In this document: positions 30,732-39,644 of the stretch, in pieces | Layout of the letters: each line of letters opens with the position of its first letter | Position numbering within the stretch: position 1 is the first letter of the stretch | Source of the DNA: Actinomycetes bacterium | Lineage (GTDB): Bacteria > Actinomycetota > Thermoleophilia > Solirubrobacterales > Solirubrobacteraceae | Reading direction: 5' to 3' | Assembly: GCA_021846845.1 (NCBI GenBank) | Contig: JAJZWB010000004.1 | Coordinates: 1 to 54,858 of the forward strand | Length of the DNA: 54,858 bases | The notes under the pieces: model-generated | Told to the model about the DNA's origin: nothing | The model's input: the letters and a program-made list of their open reading frames with translations, nothing else | Database searches by the model: none | Made by a program: the position numbers and the translations under genes

Positions 30732-31837
30732 GCCTGGACCGCCTCACGCTCGGCGCCGCCGCCCGTCGCGCTCCCGGCTCCGTGAGCGGTGCCCGCCCCG
30801 CCCTGCTCGGCCCCCGCGTGCCGGTCGTCCTGTCGTGTGGCCTGCTCGGCTTCCCGGGACGGGGCCCCGGGCTCGTAGTGCGACGGCGTGATCCCGAGCT
30901 GCAGCTCGATCCGCCGCACACGCTCGAAGGTGCGCTGCGAAAGCGTCCGCTGGGCGGCGAGCAGGTCGCCGATCACGCCCAGCGCCGCGAGCAGCATCGC
31001 GGTGTTGAACAGCACCGCGCCAGCGATCAGCGACTGTATGTGGCCGGCGCGCCCGCCGTTCTCGATGAACGGGACCAGGAAGCGGATGAAGAACGCCACG
31101 GCCGCCACGCCCATCAGCATTGCCGCGCTCCAGAAGACCCTCAGCGGCTCGTACTGCGAGTAGATCCTGAAGATCGAGAGCGCGTTGCGACGCACGTAGG
31201 CGGAGGTCGAGGGAAACAGCCGGGACTCGCGCGTCTTGGGGTTGGTGCGCACCGGCACGTGCCTCACCGCCACCAGCAGCTTGCCGGCCTGGATGATCGT
31301 CTCCAGCGTGTAGGTGAACTTCGACACCGCCTGGACCTGCAGCGCCGCCTCGCGGTTGTAGGCCCTGAAGCCGGAGGTCGTGTCCGGGATCTCGGTCGAC
31401 GAGGCCTGGCGCACGACCCATGACCCGAGCCGCTGGAGCCTGCGCTTGGAGGCGCTGAAGTGAGGGATCGAGCTCACCTGCCGATCTCCGATGACCATGT
31501 CGGCCTCGCCGGAGAGGATCGGCGCGACGAGCTTCGGGATGTCGGCCCCCTCGTACTGGTTGTCTGCGTCGGTGTTGACGATCACGTCCGCGCCCAGCTT
31601 CAGCGCGGTGTCAAGCCCGGCCTGGAAGGCAGCCGCGAGCCCCTTGTTGTTGGTCAGGCGCACCAGGTGATCGACGCCCGACGCGCGCGCGACCTCGATC
31701 GTTCGGTCGGTCGAGCCGTCGTCGATCACCAGCCATTCGACGCTGTCGAAGCCTTCGATCCGGCGCGGCAGGTGGCTGAGCGTCTCGGGGAGCTGGTCTT
31801 GCTCGTTGAAACAGGGGATCTGGATGATCAGCTTCAT
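30728..31837 (-). CDS. GT2 glycosyltransferase, dolichyl-phosphate-mannose synthase-like
   Basis: GT-A glycosyltransferase family 2. ATG 31837 starts 'MKLIIQIPCFNEQDQLPETL'. The nucleotide-sugar site is visible: DDGSTD (39-44) and the DXD-type TDADNQ (89-94), then 'FRAYNREAALQV' and 'TLETIIQAGK', as in DPM1-like and GtrB-like enzymes. Two C-terminal transmembrane helices (about 240-262 and 275-300) anchor it. It probably makes a polyprenyl-phosphate sugar that the GT-C enzymes of this window could use as donor. After the second helix, a Gly/Ala/Glu-rich tail of about 45 residues looks unstructured. First gene of the minus-strand operon with the methyltransferase and flippase. Confidence 0.88.
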   Translation of the reverse strand: MKLIIQIPCFNEQDQLPETLSHLPRRIEGFDSVEWLVIDDGSTDRTIEVARASGVDHLVRLTNNKGLAAAFQAGLDTALKLGADVIVNTDADNQYEGADIPKLVAPILSGEADMVIGDRQVSSIPHFSASKRRLQRLGSWVVRQASSTEIPDTTSGFRAYNREAALQVQAVSKFTYTLETIIQAGKLLVAVRHVPVRTNPKTRESRLFPSTSAYVRRNALSIFRIYSQYEPLRVFWSAAMLMGVAAVAFFIRFLVPFIENGGRAGHIQSLIAGAVLFNTAMLLAALGVIGDLLAAQRTLSQRTFERVRRIELQLGITPSHYEPGAPSREAEQATRQDDRHAGAEQGGAGTAHGAGSATGGGAEREAVQA

Positions 31838-31930
31838 GGCGTCGGGCGCGCTCGATCCGATCGCCGCGCCCCCCCGGCGCCTGGATCGCGGGGACCGGTC
31901 GCGAGCGCGCGGTCCGTCACACGGTAGCGG

Positions 31931-31936
31931 GATACT
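31931..31936 (+). promoter_or_regulatory. Candidate -10 (GATACT) for the GT/riboflavin operon
   Basis: GATACT lies 12 nt before ATG 31949 and is followed by GGGAAGG (31937-31943), a plausible ribosome-binding site. This start therefore appears to have a short leader rather than none. No FMN riboswitch could be recognised in the 111-bp spacer. Confidence 0.35.
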
Positions 31937-31948
31937 GGGAAGGCGAAC

Positions 31949-33787
31949 ATGGACGCGGCAACGGCAAGCAGGCCCGCGCCGACCCGGCGCCCGCCGCTGT
32001 CCGTGGCGAGGTCGGCGCACGGCGTCGGCGCCCGCGCGGCTCGGCGCGTCGCCGAACTGGCGGGACCGCACCGCATCGCGCTGGCGATCGTGCTGGGGGC
32101 GACGCTCGCGCTGCGGATCTGGGGCATCAGGCAGGGCCTGCCCTACAGCTACAACTCCGACGAGGCCTCGCACTTCGTGCCGCGGGCGATCGCGTTCTTC
32201 TCCCAGGACCTCAACCCCCACTACTTCCTCAACCCGCCCGGCTACTCGTACCTGCTGCAGCTCTCGTTCGAGCTGTGGTTCGGCTCGGCCGACGCGGTGC
32301 GCCGTGCCTACGTGACCGACCCCACGGCGGTGTTCGTGCTCGCCCGGGTGGTCGCGGCGCTGCTGGGGACGGTCGCGGTCTGGCTCACCTACATGGCGGG
32401 CGCGAAGCTGCTGGACCGTACCGTGGCCGTGCTGGCGGCGGCGATCTTCGGCTGCGCGTTCCTGCCGGTCTTCTACAGCCACCTCGCGCTCAACGACGTG
32501 CCGACGCTGGCGCCGGTGGCGCTCTCGCTCTACGGCATCGGCGGGGTGCTGCGCCCGGGTGCCCGCCCGCCACGCCGCCACTACGCGCTCGCCGGGATCG
32601 GGATCGGGCTCGCCGCCGCGACCAAGTACACCGGCGGGATCACCGCCGTGTGCCTGGTGGCGGCGGCGCTGTGCGACGCGACGGGCGGCGAGCCGCTGGC
32701 CGTGCTCCGGCGACTGGCGCTCGCGGGCGCGTGCGCGCTGGGCGCGTTCGTGCTCGCCAACCCGTACTCGGTGCTGGACTTCTCCGCGTTCCACGCCGGG
32801 ATCGTCACCCAGCAGGCGCTGGCGGGCGGCTCGGACCCGGAGAAGCTCGGAACGACCGCCTCCAGCGGGACCGCGTTCTACTTCTGGACGTTCACCTGGG
32901 GCCTTGGCTGGGTGCCTTCCCTGGCCGCGATCGCGGGTGCGGTCACGCTGGTCGCGCGCCGCCGGATCGCACTGGCGCTCGTGCTCGTGCCGGCGCCGAT
33001 CGCCTTCATCCTGTTCATGGGCGACCAGCAGCGCTACTTCGGTCGCTGGCTGATGCCGGTGTTCGAGATCGTCGCGCTGCTGGGCGCCTACGCGGCCGTC
33101 TCGCTGGCGCGCTGGCTGGTGGCCTCACGCAGGCTGCCGCTGGTTCCGGTGGCCGTCGCGACGGCGGTCCTGACCCTGGCCCAGAGCGTGTCCGCGGTGG
33201 TTCGCAACGACGTCGTGCTCTCGCGAGCCGACACCCGGAACCTCGCCCGCCGCTGGATGGTCGCCCACGTGCCGGCCGGAGCCAGGGTGGTGGTGGAGCC
33301 GATCGCGTCCGACAACTGGGGCCAGGACATCGGGCGCTCGCTGCCCTACACCGCGACCGGAGCCCGCTGGCAGCTCTGGAACACGTACGTCACCGACGTG
33401 GCGCCCGACGGTCGGCACCTGCCGCGGGGGGAGCACCGCTACGTCCCGATCGACCAGTACGAGCGAACGCTGCGGCCCGAGCTGCTGCGCGAGTACGCGG
33501 CCGGCGGCTGGTGCTGGGTGGTGATCGGCTCGCTCCAGGCGGGGCGCTCGTTCGCGCAGCCCCGGATCGCTCCCGCGGCGATCGCCTACTACGCCCAGCT
33601 GGCCGACCACGCCCGGCTCGTCTACCACATCAGCCCCTTCGCGCGCGGGGCTCGCGCCGTCCCGTTCAGCTTCGACTGGTCGATCGACTACTACCCTGAG
33701 CAGTACTTCCGCCCGGGACCGGAGATCAGCATCTACCACCTCACGCTGGGGCGGTGCGCGGCGAACTATTCTGCGAAGCGTCGATGA
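31949..33787 (+). CDS. GT39/ArnT-like membrane glycosyltransferase
   Basis: 612 residues with about eleven transmembrane segments and a C-terminal extracytoplasmic domain of about 180 residues. The first loop contains 'YNSDEASHFVPRAI', with the Asp-Glu pair of PMT-like GT-C enzymes, followed by 'NPPGYSYLLQL' and 'FYSHLALNDVP', also characteristic. It should transfer a sugar from a polyprenyl-phosphate donor. Its stop overlaps ribD by 4 bp (ATGA), so an envelope enzyme is translationally coupled to riboflavin synthesis. This may be only operon packing. It diverges from the GT2 gene, which could supply its donor. Confidence 0.78.
   Translation: MDAATASRPAPTRRPPLSVARSAHGVGARAARRVAELAGPHRIALAIVLGATLALRIWGIRQGLPYSYNSDEASHFVPRAIAFFSQDLNPHYFLNPPGYSYLLQLSFELWFGSADAVRRAYVTDPTAVFVLARVVAALLGTVAVWLTYMAGAKLLDRTVAVLAAAIFGCAFLPVFYSHLALNDVPTLAPVALSLYGIGGVLRPGARPPRRHYALAGIGIGLAAATKYTGGITAVCLVAAALCDATGGEPLAVLRRLALAGACALGAFVLANPYSVLDFSAFHAGIVTQQALAGGSDPEKLGTTASSGTAFYFWTFTWGLGWVPSLAAIAGAVTLVARRRIALALVLVPAPIAFILFMGDQQRYFGRWLMPVFEIVALLGAYAAVSLARWLVASRRLPLVPVAVATAVLTLAQSVSAVVRNDVVLSRADTRNLARRWMVAHVPAGARVVVEPIASDNWGQDIGRSLPYTATGARWQLWNTYVTDVAPDGRHLPRGEHRYVPIDQYERTLRPELLREYAAGGWCWVVIGSLQAGRSFAQPRIAPAAIAYYAQLADHARLVYHISPFARGARAVPFSFDWSIDYYPEQYFRPGPEISIYHLTLGRCAANYSAKRR
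33767..33772 (+). promoter_or_regulatory. Candidate internal -10 (TATTCT) for ribD
   Basis: TATTCT sits in the 3' end of the glycosyltransferase gene, 11 nt before the ribD ATG. It could express the rib genes separately. Confidence 0.35.
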
Positions 33788-34908
33788 ACACGATCGCCGA
33801 GACCGATCGGCGCCACCTCGCCCGCGCGATCGAGCTCGCCTGGCGTGGCCGCGGCCGGGTCAGCCCCAATCCACTCGTCGGCGCGGTGCTCGCCGAGGGC
33901 GACGAGCTGATCGCGGAGGGCTATCACCGTGAGCTCGGCGGACCGCACGCGGAGGTCGAGGCGCTGCGCGCCGCCGGGGACCGCGACCTGAAGCGCGCGA
34001 CGATGTACGTGTCGCTCGAGCCCTGCTGCCACCATGGCCGCACGCCGCCGTGCACCGATGCGATCCGCGCCGCCGGGATCCCGCGGGTGGTGGTCGCTTC
34101 CGACGACCCCTCCGAGCACGCCAGCGGCCGCGGGCTGGGCATTCTGCGCGACGAGGGCGTCGAGGTCGTGGTCGTCGACGGGGAGCTCGCGGCGCATGCG
34201 CGCCTGCTCAACCAGCCGTTTCGAAAGCGCGCTCGCACGGGGCGCCCCTGGGTGCTGTTCAAGTCCGCGATGACGCTCGACGGGAAGGTCGCCACCCGCA
34301 GCGGGGAGTCCAAGTGGATCTCCGGCGAGCCGAGCCGGGGCCTGGCGCACGAGTGGCGCGCGCAGTGCGATGCGATCGCCGTCGGGATCGGGACCGCGCT
34401 GGCCGACGATCCGCTGCTGACCGCGCGCCCGGACGGCGAGGTCCCGCGCCAGCCCCGCCGGATCGTGTTCGACTCTCTCGCGCGGCTGCCGCTGGACTCA
34501 AGGCTGCTGCGCGACGCCCGGACCTCGCCGCTGACGGTCGTCGTCTCGCGCGCGGCGCCGCGCGCCGCCACCGGCGCGCTGGCGGCCCATGGCGCCGAGG
34601 TGATCGTCGCCACCGGGGAGAACGAGCCGGCCCGGATCGTGTCCGCGCTACAGCAGCTGGGCGGCGCGGGGGTGTCCTCGATCCTGCTGGAGGGGGGGCC
34701 GCACCTGGCGGGCGCGTTCCTCGACGCGGGCGAGATCGACGAGGTGCGGCTGTTCCTGGCGCCGCTGATCCTCGGCGGCAGGACCGCGCGCGACCCGCTT
34801 GAGGGCGAGGGCGTCGATCGGATCGCCAGCGCCGTCCGTGCGACCGAGCTCACCTGCGAGCCGATCGGCGAGGACCTGCTGGTGCGCGCCCGTCTGAGGG
34901 AGTGGTGA
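33784..34908 (+). CDS. ribD: Bifunctional riboflavin deaminase/reductase
   Basis: Performs the deamination and ribosyl reduction after GTP cyclohydrolase II. The N-terminal deaminase has HAE (55-57) with the zinc-binding Cys81 and Cys90 in 'LEPCCHHGRTPPC'. The C-terminal reductase begins at about 155 ('RPWVLFKSAMTLDGKVATRSGESKWIS', split over 157-184) with 'DAIAVGIGTALADDPLLTAR' and 'LLEGGPHLAGAFL'. ATG 33784 fits the family N-terminus and overlaps the upstream stop; 374 residues. ribE follows after 1 nt. Confidence 0.95.
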   Translation: MNTIAETDRRHLARAIELAWRGRGRVSPNPLVGAVLAEGDELIAEGYHRELGGPHAEVEALRAAGDRDLKRATMYVSLEPCCHHGRTPPCTDAIRAAGIPRVVVASDDPSEHASGRGLGILRDEGVEVVVVDGELAAHARLLNQPFRKRARTGRPWVLFKSAMTLDGKVATRSGESKWISGEPSRGLAHEWRAQCDAIAVGIGTALADDPLLTARPDGEVPRQPRRIVFDSLARLPLDSRLLRDARTSPLTVVVSRAAPRAATGALAAHGAEVIVATGENEPARIVSALQQLGGAGVSSILLEGGPHLAGAFLDAGEIDEVRLFLAPLILGGRTARDPLEGEGVDRIASAVRATELTCEPIGEDLLVRARLREW

Positions 34909-34909
34909 C

Positions 34910-35500
34910 ATGTTCACCGGGCTGATCGCAGACCTGGGCCGGATCGCCGCGATCGAGGCGTCCGGCGACGGCGTGCGGCTGACGGTCGCAAGCGCGCTGG
35001 CGGCGGAGCTGGGCGAGGGCGACTCCGTCGCGGTCAACGGCGTCTGCCTCACCGCGACCGCGCTCGGCGAGGGATTCTTCGGCGCCGACGTGATGAACGA
35101 GACGCTGCGGCGCAGCTCGCTGGCCGACGCGCGCGTCGGGACGGCGGTCAACCTCGAGCTGCCGCTGCGCGCCAGCGACCGGATGGGCGGCCACGTCGTG
35201 CAGGGCCACGTCGACGGCACGGGCAGGGTGGCCGCGATCGCGTCCGACGGCTTCGCCCGGCGTGTCGCGGTCGGCGCCGACCCTTCGCTGCTTCGCTACG
35301 TGGTACAGAAGGGATCGATCGCGGTCGACGGCGTGTCGCTGACGGTCGCGGAGCTCGGATCCGGATCGTTTACCGTTTCGCTGATCCCTGAAACCCTGGA
35401 GCGGACCAACCTCGGCGCAGCGGAGGTCGGGACGGTCGTCAACCTGGAGGTGGACGTGCTGGCCAAATACGTCGAGCGTCTGATGGGGGCAGCGCTTTGA
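34910..35500 (+). CDS. ribE: Riboflavin synthase, alpha chain
   Basis: Dismutates two 6,7-dimethyl-8-ribityllumazine molecules to riboflavin. Two lumazine-binding repeats: the first from '[16 protein letters not shown]' with '[13 protein letters not shown]' and 'NETLRRSSL', the second from '[18 protein letters not shown]' with '[15 protein letters not shown]' and 'PETLERTNL'. 196 residues, standard. The start ATG is fixed by the invariant MFTGLI. It overlaps the TTG start of ribBA by 4 bp. Confidence 0.96.
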   Translation: MFTGLIADLGRIAAIEASGDGVRLTVASALAAELGEGDSVAVNGVCLTATALGEGFFGADVMNETLRRSSLADARVGTAVNLELPLRASDRMGGHVVQGHVDGTGRVAAIASDGFARRVAVGADPSLLRYVVQKGSIAVDGVSLTVAELGSGSFTVSLIPETLERTNLGAAEVGTVVNLEVDVLAKYVERLMGAAL

Positions 35501-36783
35501 GCTCCACGAGATCGGCGTTCTCGACGATCGAGGAGGCGATCGAGGACATCCGCCAGGGCCGGATGGTCGTCGTCTGCGACGACGAGAACCGCGAGAACGA
35601 GGGCGACCTGACGATGGCCGCCCAGTTCGTGACCCCCGAGGCGATCAACTTCATGCGCAAGGAGGGCGGCGGTCTGATCTGCCTGGCCCTCACCCCGCAG
35701 CGCTGCGACGAGCTCGGGCTGGACCTGATGGCCGCCAAGAACGAGTCTCGCTTCGAGACCGCGTTCACAGTCTCGATCGAGGCGCGCTCCGGGGTGAGCA
35801 CCGGGATCTCGGCCGCCGATCGCGCCCGCACGATCCAGGTCGCGATCGATCCCAAGTCCAGCCCTCGCGATCTGGTCCAGCCCGGCCACGTCTTCCCGCT
35901 CAAGGCCAGGGCCGGAGGCGTGCTGGAGCGCGTCGGCCAGACCGAGGCGGGCGTCGACCTCGCTCGCCTGGCCGGCCTGAACCCGTCGAGCGTGATCTGC
36001 GAGATCATGAACGAGGACGGCACGATGGCGCGCGTGCCCGACCTTGAGCCCTACTGCGGGCGCCACGGGCTGAAGATGATCACGGTCGCGGACCTGGTCG
36101 CCTACCGGCGCCGCCACGAGAAGCTCGTGGAGCGGGTGGTCTCGACCTCGCTGCCGACCTCCTTCGGGGACTTCGTCGCGGTGGGCTACCGCTCGCTGCT
36201 GGACAACAAGCACCATGTGGCGCTCGTCAAGGGCGAGGTCGCCGGCGTGCCGGACGTCCTCGTGCGAGTCCACTCCGAATGCCTCACCGGCGACGTGTTC
36301 CACTCGCTGCGCTGCGACTGCGGGGAGCAGCTGGAGTCCGCGCTGGCGATGATCGAGCATGAGGGCTCCGGCGTGCTGCTCTACCTCTCCCAGGAGGGAC
36401 GCGGGATCGGGCTGCTCAACAAGCTCAGGGCCTACCGCCTTCAGGAGCAGGGCCTGGACACCGTCGACGCCAACCTGCGCCTCGGGCTGCCCGCCGACCT
36501 GCGCGACTACGGGATCGGGGCACAGATCCTCGTCGACCTGGGGCTGACCAGCATCCGGATCCTGACCAACAACCCCAAGAAGATCTCCGGCCTGGCCGGA
36601 TACGGACTCTCGGTCACCGACCAGATCCCGATCCAGCACGCCCCCAACCCCCACAACGAGGCCTATCTGCGCACCAAGCGCGAGCGGCTCGGCCACACCC
36701 TGCACCACCAGGGGCTGGCGCTCGACGACGAGATGATCGAGGCCGAGCACGAGCACGATCGGCGGCTGCGCGATGACGGCTGA
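35497..36783 (+). CDS. ribBA: Bifunctional DHBP synthase/GTP cyclohydrolase II
   Basis: Supplies both substrates of riboflavin synthesis. The N-terminal RibB domain (about 1-205) has '[16 protein letters not shown]' (metal-binding acidic loop) and '[15 protein letters not shown]'. The C-terminal RibA domain has the zinc site Cys262/Cys273/Cys275 in '[18 protein letters not shown]', then '[15 protein letters not shown]' and 'ILTNNPKKI', the last contacting GTP. 428 residues. The start TTG 35497 is unusual but lies in a TTGA overlap with ribE, and the protein then begins [20 protein letters not shown] as expected. It overlaps ribH by 11 bp. Confidence 0.96.
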   Translation: MSSTRSAFSTIEEAIEDIRQGRMVVVCDDENRENEGDLTMAAQFVTPEAINFMRKEGGGLICLALTPQRCDELGLDLMAAKNESRFETAFTVSIEARSGVSTGISAADRARTIQVAIDPKSSPRDLVQPGHVFPLKARAGGVLERVGQTEAGVDLARLAGLNPSSVICEIMNEDGTMARVPDLEPYCGRHGLKMITVADLVAYRRRHEKLVERVVSTSLPTSFGDFVAVGYRSLLDNKHHVALVKGEVAGVPDVLVRVHSECLTGDVFHSLRCDCGEQLESALAMIEHEGSGVLLYLSQEGRGIGLLNKLRAYRLQEQGLDTVDANLRLGLPADLRDYGIGAQILVDLGLTSIRILTNNPKKISGLAGYGLSVTDQIPIQHAPNPHNEAYLRTKRERLGHTLHHQGLALDDEMIEAEHEHDRRLRDDG

Positions 36784-37270
36784 TCCGCCGGCGCGGGACT
36801 CGGCCGCGTCGCGTTCGCCCGTCGCCGCGCATGTGGGCGAGGCGCTCCGCGTCGCGCTGTGCGTCGCGCGCTTCTACGAGCGGCTCGCGGAGCTGCTGGA
36901 GGAGGGGGCCCGCGCCGCCCTGAGCGAGTCCGGCGCCGTCGAGGTGCGGGCGTTCTCGGTGCCCGGAGCGTTCGAGCTGCCGCTGGCGGCCGCCTATGCG
37001 GCGCACTCGGGCCGCTTCGACGCGGTCGTCTGCCTCGGCGCGGTGATCCGCGGCGAGACCGACCACTACGACTATGTCTGCGGCGGCGCGGCGGAGGGGA
37101 TCATGCGGGTGCAGCTGGACACGGGCGTCCCGTGCGGCTTCGGGGTGCTGACGGTGGACTCGATGGAGCAGGCGCTGGCGCGCGTCGCGGGCGGCTCCAA
37201 GCGGGACACCGGTCGCCACGCGGTCGAGGCGGTGCTCGCCGCGCTGGAGGTCAGGGCCGCGCTGCGCTGA
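36773..37270 (+). CDS. ribH: 6,7-dimethyl-8-ribityllumazine synthase
   Basis: Condenses the RibD pathway product with DHBP. Motifs: '[11 protein letters not shown]' (the RFN-type loop, here RFY), '[11 protein letters not shown]', and '[18 protein letters not shown]' with catalytic His98, then '[16 protein letters not shown]'. The usual N-terminal extension is longer than average (about 24 residues). 165 residues. It completes the GT-ribD-ribE-ribBA-ribH operon. Only 10 bp separate its stop from the stop of the convergent kinase gene, and no terminator is visible. Confidence 0.95.
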   Translation: MTADPPARDSAASRSPVAAHVGEALRVALCVARFYERLAELLEEGARAALSESGAVEVRAFSVPGAFELPLAAAYAAHSGRFDAVVCLGAVIRGETDHYDYVCGGAAEGIMRVQLDTGVPCGFGVLTVDSMEQALARVAGGSKRDTGRHAVEAVLAALEVRAALR

Positions 37271-37280
37271 GCCGCGCCGG

Positions 37281-39320
37281 TCAATCGACCAGGCTCGTGT
37301 GCTCGGCCGCGCCGCCGGAATTGCTCCCGTTGCCCGGCTGGCCGGGCCCCTGCGTCCCTGGACCGCCGCCCCCGGAGCCGGTCTGCGGGTTGCCGGGGCC
37401 GTCCTGGGCGTTGCCGGGGCCGGTCTGGGAGCTGCCGGGGCCGGTCTGCGGGTTGCCGGCGCCGGGCTGTGAGCTGCCGGGGCCGGTCTGGGCGTTGCCG
37501 GGGCCGGTCTGTGAGCTGCCGGGGCCGGTCTGGGCGTTGCCGGGGCCGGTCTGCGGGTTGCCGGCGCCCGCGCCGGCCTGGCCGACCCCGAGCCCGGCGC
37601 CCCCGGACTCGCTTACGCCCGCCTGCCCCGGCTGGGCGCTTCCCGCGGGCGGGGCCCCGGGCGCCGACCGGCCGGCCGCGCGCAGCGCCGCCGCAAGGGT
37701 CTGCTGGACGATGCTCGTCTGGTTGTGGATCTGCAGCCGCTGCTCGAGGATCGGGATCGCCGCCGAGGCATGGCCCGATCTCAGCAGCGACAGCCCTAGG
37801 TTGTAGAGCCCGTAGGCGTAGGTGAGGCTCGAGTGCTCGGCGGACATCACCGCGCGGCGCAGGGTCGGGATCGCCGCCCGGTAGTCGCCGGCCTGCATCT
37901 CCTGGAAGCCAAGGCTCTGGAGCTGCTCGGCGCTGGGCGCGGACGCCGCGCTCGGAGCCGTCCTGCCGGCCGTTCGGGCGGGAGCGGCGCTCGCGCGCGG
38001 CACGCGGTGCATGCGGCTCTGGGTCAGCGCGGTCCCGGTGCGCGCGCGGCCGGCGGCGATGGAACCGGACCGGCCGCTGCCGGAGCCGCCGACCTCGCTG
38101 GCCGTGAGCCACCCGGCGCCGGCGATCGCGACCACCAGCGCCGCGATCGCGACCAGCCGGCCGCCGGCTCCCGTCCGCGACGCGTGGGGAGCGCCCGTCG
38201 CGGCCATGCGCGCGCTGCCGTCCCCCGCGCGCGGCGCGGCGCCATGCCGTCCGCGCCGCCGGCGCCCCCCGTCGATCGCCTCCCGTCCGGAGGGCGCCAT
38301 CCGTGCGGAGGTGATCCGGGTGGTGGCCGCGGCGGCGATGCGGGTGGTGGCCGCGGCGGCGATGCGGGTGGTGGCCGCGGCGGCGGTGCTGGTGGTGGCC
38401 GCGGTGGCGGTGGAGCCGGGGCGATCCCGCCCGCCCGCGGTCGGTATCGAGCCGCCGATCACCACGCCGCCGCCGAGCGCGGTCTCGAGCGTGTCCACGA
38501 GCTCGGTGGCCGTCTGGAAGCGCTCCTCTGGGACCTTCGCCATCCCCCGGGCCAGGACGTCGTCGAGTGCCGGCGGCAGGGTGCGGTCTCGTTCGGAGAT
38601 GCGCGGCGGCGGCTCCTCGATGTGCTGCCGGGCCTGGGCCGCGAAGTGCTGGGCCGCGAACGGCCGTTCGCCCGCCAGCAGCTCGAACGCGGCCACCGCC
38701 AGCGCGTAGCGATCGCTGGCGCCGGTCGCCTCTCGCCCGAGCGCCTGCTCCGGCGACAGGTAGGCCGCGGTGCCGAACAGGTCGCCGGTCGTGATCGTCT
38801 CCTCGCTGGCGATCCGCGCGATCCCGAAGTCCGCGACGTGCAGCACCCTGCTGCGGTCCAGCAGGAAGTTGGCGGGCTTGATGTCGCGGTGCACGATCCC
38901 GCACGAATGTGCGTGGTCAAGCGCGGATGCCGCCTCGCGCAGCCAGCGGACGGCCTCCCGGCGGCGCACGGCGCCGACCCGCAGCGCGTCCGCGACCGTC
39001 CCGCCCGCGAGGTGCTCCATCACGATGAACGTCCGTCCGGAGGCCTCGCCCGGGCTCGGCTCCAGGTCGCCGATGTCGAAGATCGTCACGACGTGCGGGT
39101 GGGCCGACACCCGTGCGGCCGCGCGCGCCTCTCGCTTGAAGCGGCGGACCGCGACCTCGTCGTGGGCGAAGCGCTCGGAGAGGACCTTGATCGCCACGCG
39201 GCGACCGAGCAGCAGGTCGTCGGCCGCCCAGACCGAGGCCATCCCGCCGGTGGCGATGTGCCGGCGGACGCGGTAACGCTCAGGGAGCGTCAGCGGCAGC
39301 GGTTGCTCACTGATCGGCAT
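37281..39320 (-). CDS. Membrane Ser/Thr protein kinase (PknB-like) with TPR-like and Gly/Gln/Thr repeat tail
   Basis: 679 residues. The Hanks-type kinase domain covers about 15-275: Gly loop 'IATGGMASVWAA', Lys45 in VAIKVL, HRDIKPAN (Asp146) and DFG (164-166), all intact. A linker holds three 8-residue repeats AAAATTRI. A single transmembrane helix at about 385-403 places the C-terminus outside. Outside lie TPR-like helices (about 470-545, 'LGFQEMQAGDYRAAIPTLRR', 'LYNLGLSLLRSG') and then nine 7-residue repeats of G-[NS]-[APS]-Q-T-G-P. PASTA domains, the usual sensor of PknB, are absent, so the ligand is probably different. It converges on ribH and is transcribed away from rpmB. Confidence 0.88.
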   Translation of the reverse strand: MPISEQPLPLTLPERYRVRRHIATGGMASVWAADDLLLGRRVAIKVLSERFAHDEVAVRRFKREARAAARVSAHPHVVTIFDIGDLEPSPGEASGRTFIVMEHLAGGTVADALRVGAVRRREAVRWLREAASALDHAHSCGIVHRDIKPANFLLDRSRVLHVADFGIARIASEETITTGDLFGTAAYLSPEQALGREATGASDRYALAVAAFELLAGERPFAAQHFAAQARQHIEEPPPRISERDRTLPPALDDVLARGMAKVPEERFQTATELVDTLETALGGGVVIGGSIPTAGGRDRPGSTATAATTSTAAAATTRIAAAATTRIAAAATTRITSARMAPSGREAIDGGRRRRGRHGAAPRAGDGSARMAATGAPHASRTGAGGRLVAIAALVVAIAGAGWLTASEVGGSGSGRSGSIAAGRARTGTALTQSRMHRVPRASAAPARTAGRTAPSAASAPSAEQLQSLGFQEMQAGDYRAAIPTLRRAVMSAEHSSLTYAYGLYNLGLSLLRSGHASAAIPILEQRLQIHNQTSIVQQTLAAALRAAGRSAPGAPPAGSAQPGQAGVSESGGAGLGVGQAGAGAGNPQTGPGNAQTGPGSSQTGPGNAQTGPGSSQPGAGNPQTGPGSSQTGPGNAQDGPGNPQTGSGGGGPGTQGPGQPGNGSNSGGAAEHTSLVD
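37380..37568. repeat. 21-bp tandem repeats in the kinase 3' end
   Basis: About nine 21-bp units (consensus on the plus strand GCCGGGGCCGGTCTGNGNGTT) encode the heptapeptide G-[NS]-[APS]-Q-T-G-P. Units differ by a few bases, mostly in the codons for residues 2 and 3. Such coding minisatellites commonly change copy number by slippage. Confidence 0.85.
38315..38418. repeat. 24-bp tandem repeats in the kinase juxtamembrane linker
   Basis: The plus-strand unit GCGATGCGGGTGGTGGCC plus GCGGCG recurs about 3-4 times with few mismatches, encoding AAAATTRI on the minus strand. It lies between the kinase domain and the transmembrane helix. Confidence 0.8.
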
Positions 39321-39417
39321 CGGGGCGGCTGGGTAGGTCCAACACCACGATCAGCACCGCATGGTACGGGTCGGGCGCCCGTTTGTGGGGCAACGACCAC
39401 GATCGGCCGCCTGCGCC

Positions 39418-39423
39418 TATACT
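39418..39423 (+). promoter_or_regulatory. -10 box TATACT of rpmB
   Basis: TATACT, the hexamer nearest to the TATAAT consensus in the window, ends 9 nt before the rpmB ATG. Only about 2-3 nt of leader are possible. Confidence 0.5.
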
Positions 39424-39432
39424 GCCCGTCCG

Positions 39433-39624
39433 ATGTCGAAGATATGTCACGTGTGCTCCAAGGGCCCGGCGTTCGGCCACAACCGCAGCCACTCGATGGT
39501 CGCCACCAAGCGCCGCTTCGACCCGAACCTGCAGCGGGTTCGGATCGACGATCGCGGAACGCCGCGTCGGGTGTACGTCTGCACGCGCTGCCTGAAGGCC
39601 GGCAAGGTCACCAAGGCCCGCTGA
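39433..39624 (+). CDS. rpmB: 50S ribosomal protein L28 (zinc-binding form)
   Basis: 63 residues from ATG 39433: '[20 protein letters not shown]' then '[13 protein letters not shown]'. CxxC pairs at Cys5/Cys8 and Cys50/Cys53 mark the C+ zinc-ribbon paralogue. Actinobacteria often carry a second, cysteine-free copy induced on zinc starvation, not present here. The start was chosen over an upstream in-frame GTG/ATG because MSKICHVC is the family N-terminus. The DhaL kinase gene follows after 20 bp. Confidence 0.96.
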   Translation: MSKICHVCSKGPAFGHNRSHSMVATKRRFDPNLQRVRIDDRGTPRRVYVCTRCLKAGKVTKAR

Positions 39625-39644
39625 GCGCGCGCGAGGCGCCTGAG

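Noticed and set aside
31838-31948. FMN riboswitch upstream of the riboflavin operon
   Set aside because: I looked for the RFN element's conserved loops and found nothing recognisable in the 111-bp spacer, and only coding sequence before ribD.
37380-37568. CRISPR-like array
   Set aside because: Regular 21-bp repeats without spacers, in frame within the kinase gene: a coding minisatellite.
37833-39644. Plus-strand frame running through the kinase into the DhaL kinase
   Set aside because: The part before 39645 is the antisense of the kinase and of rpmB spacing; only the part from GTG 39645 encodes the family.
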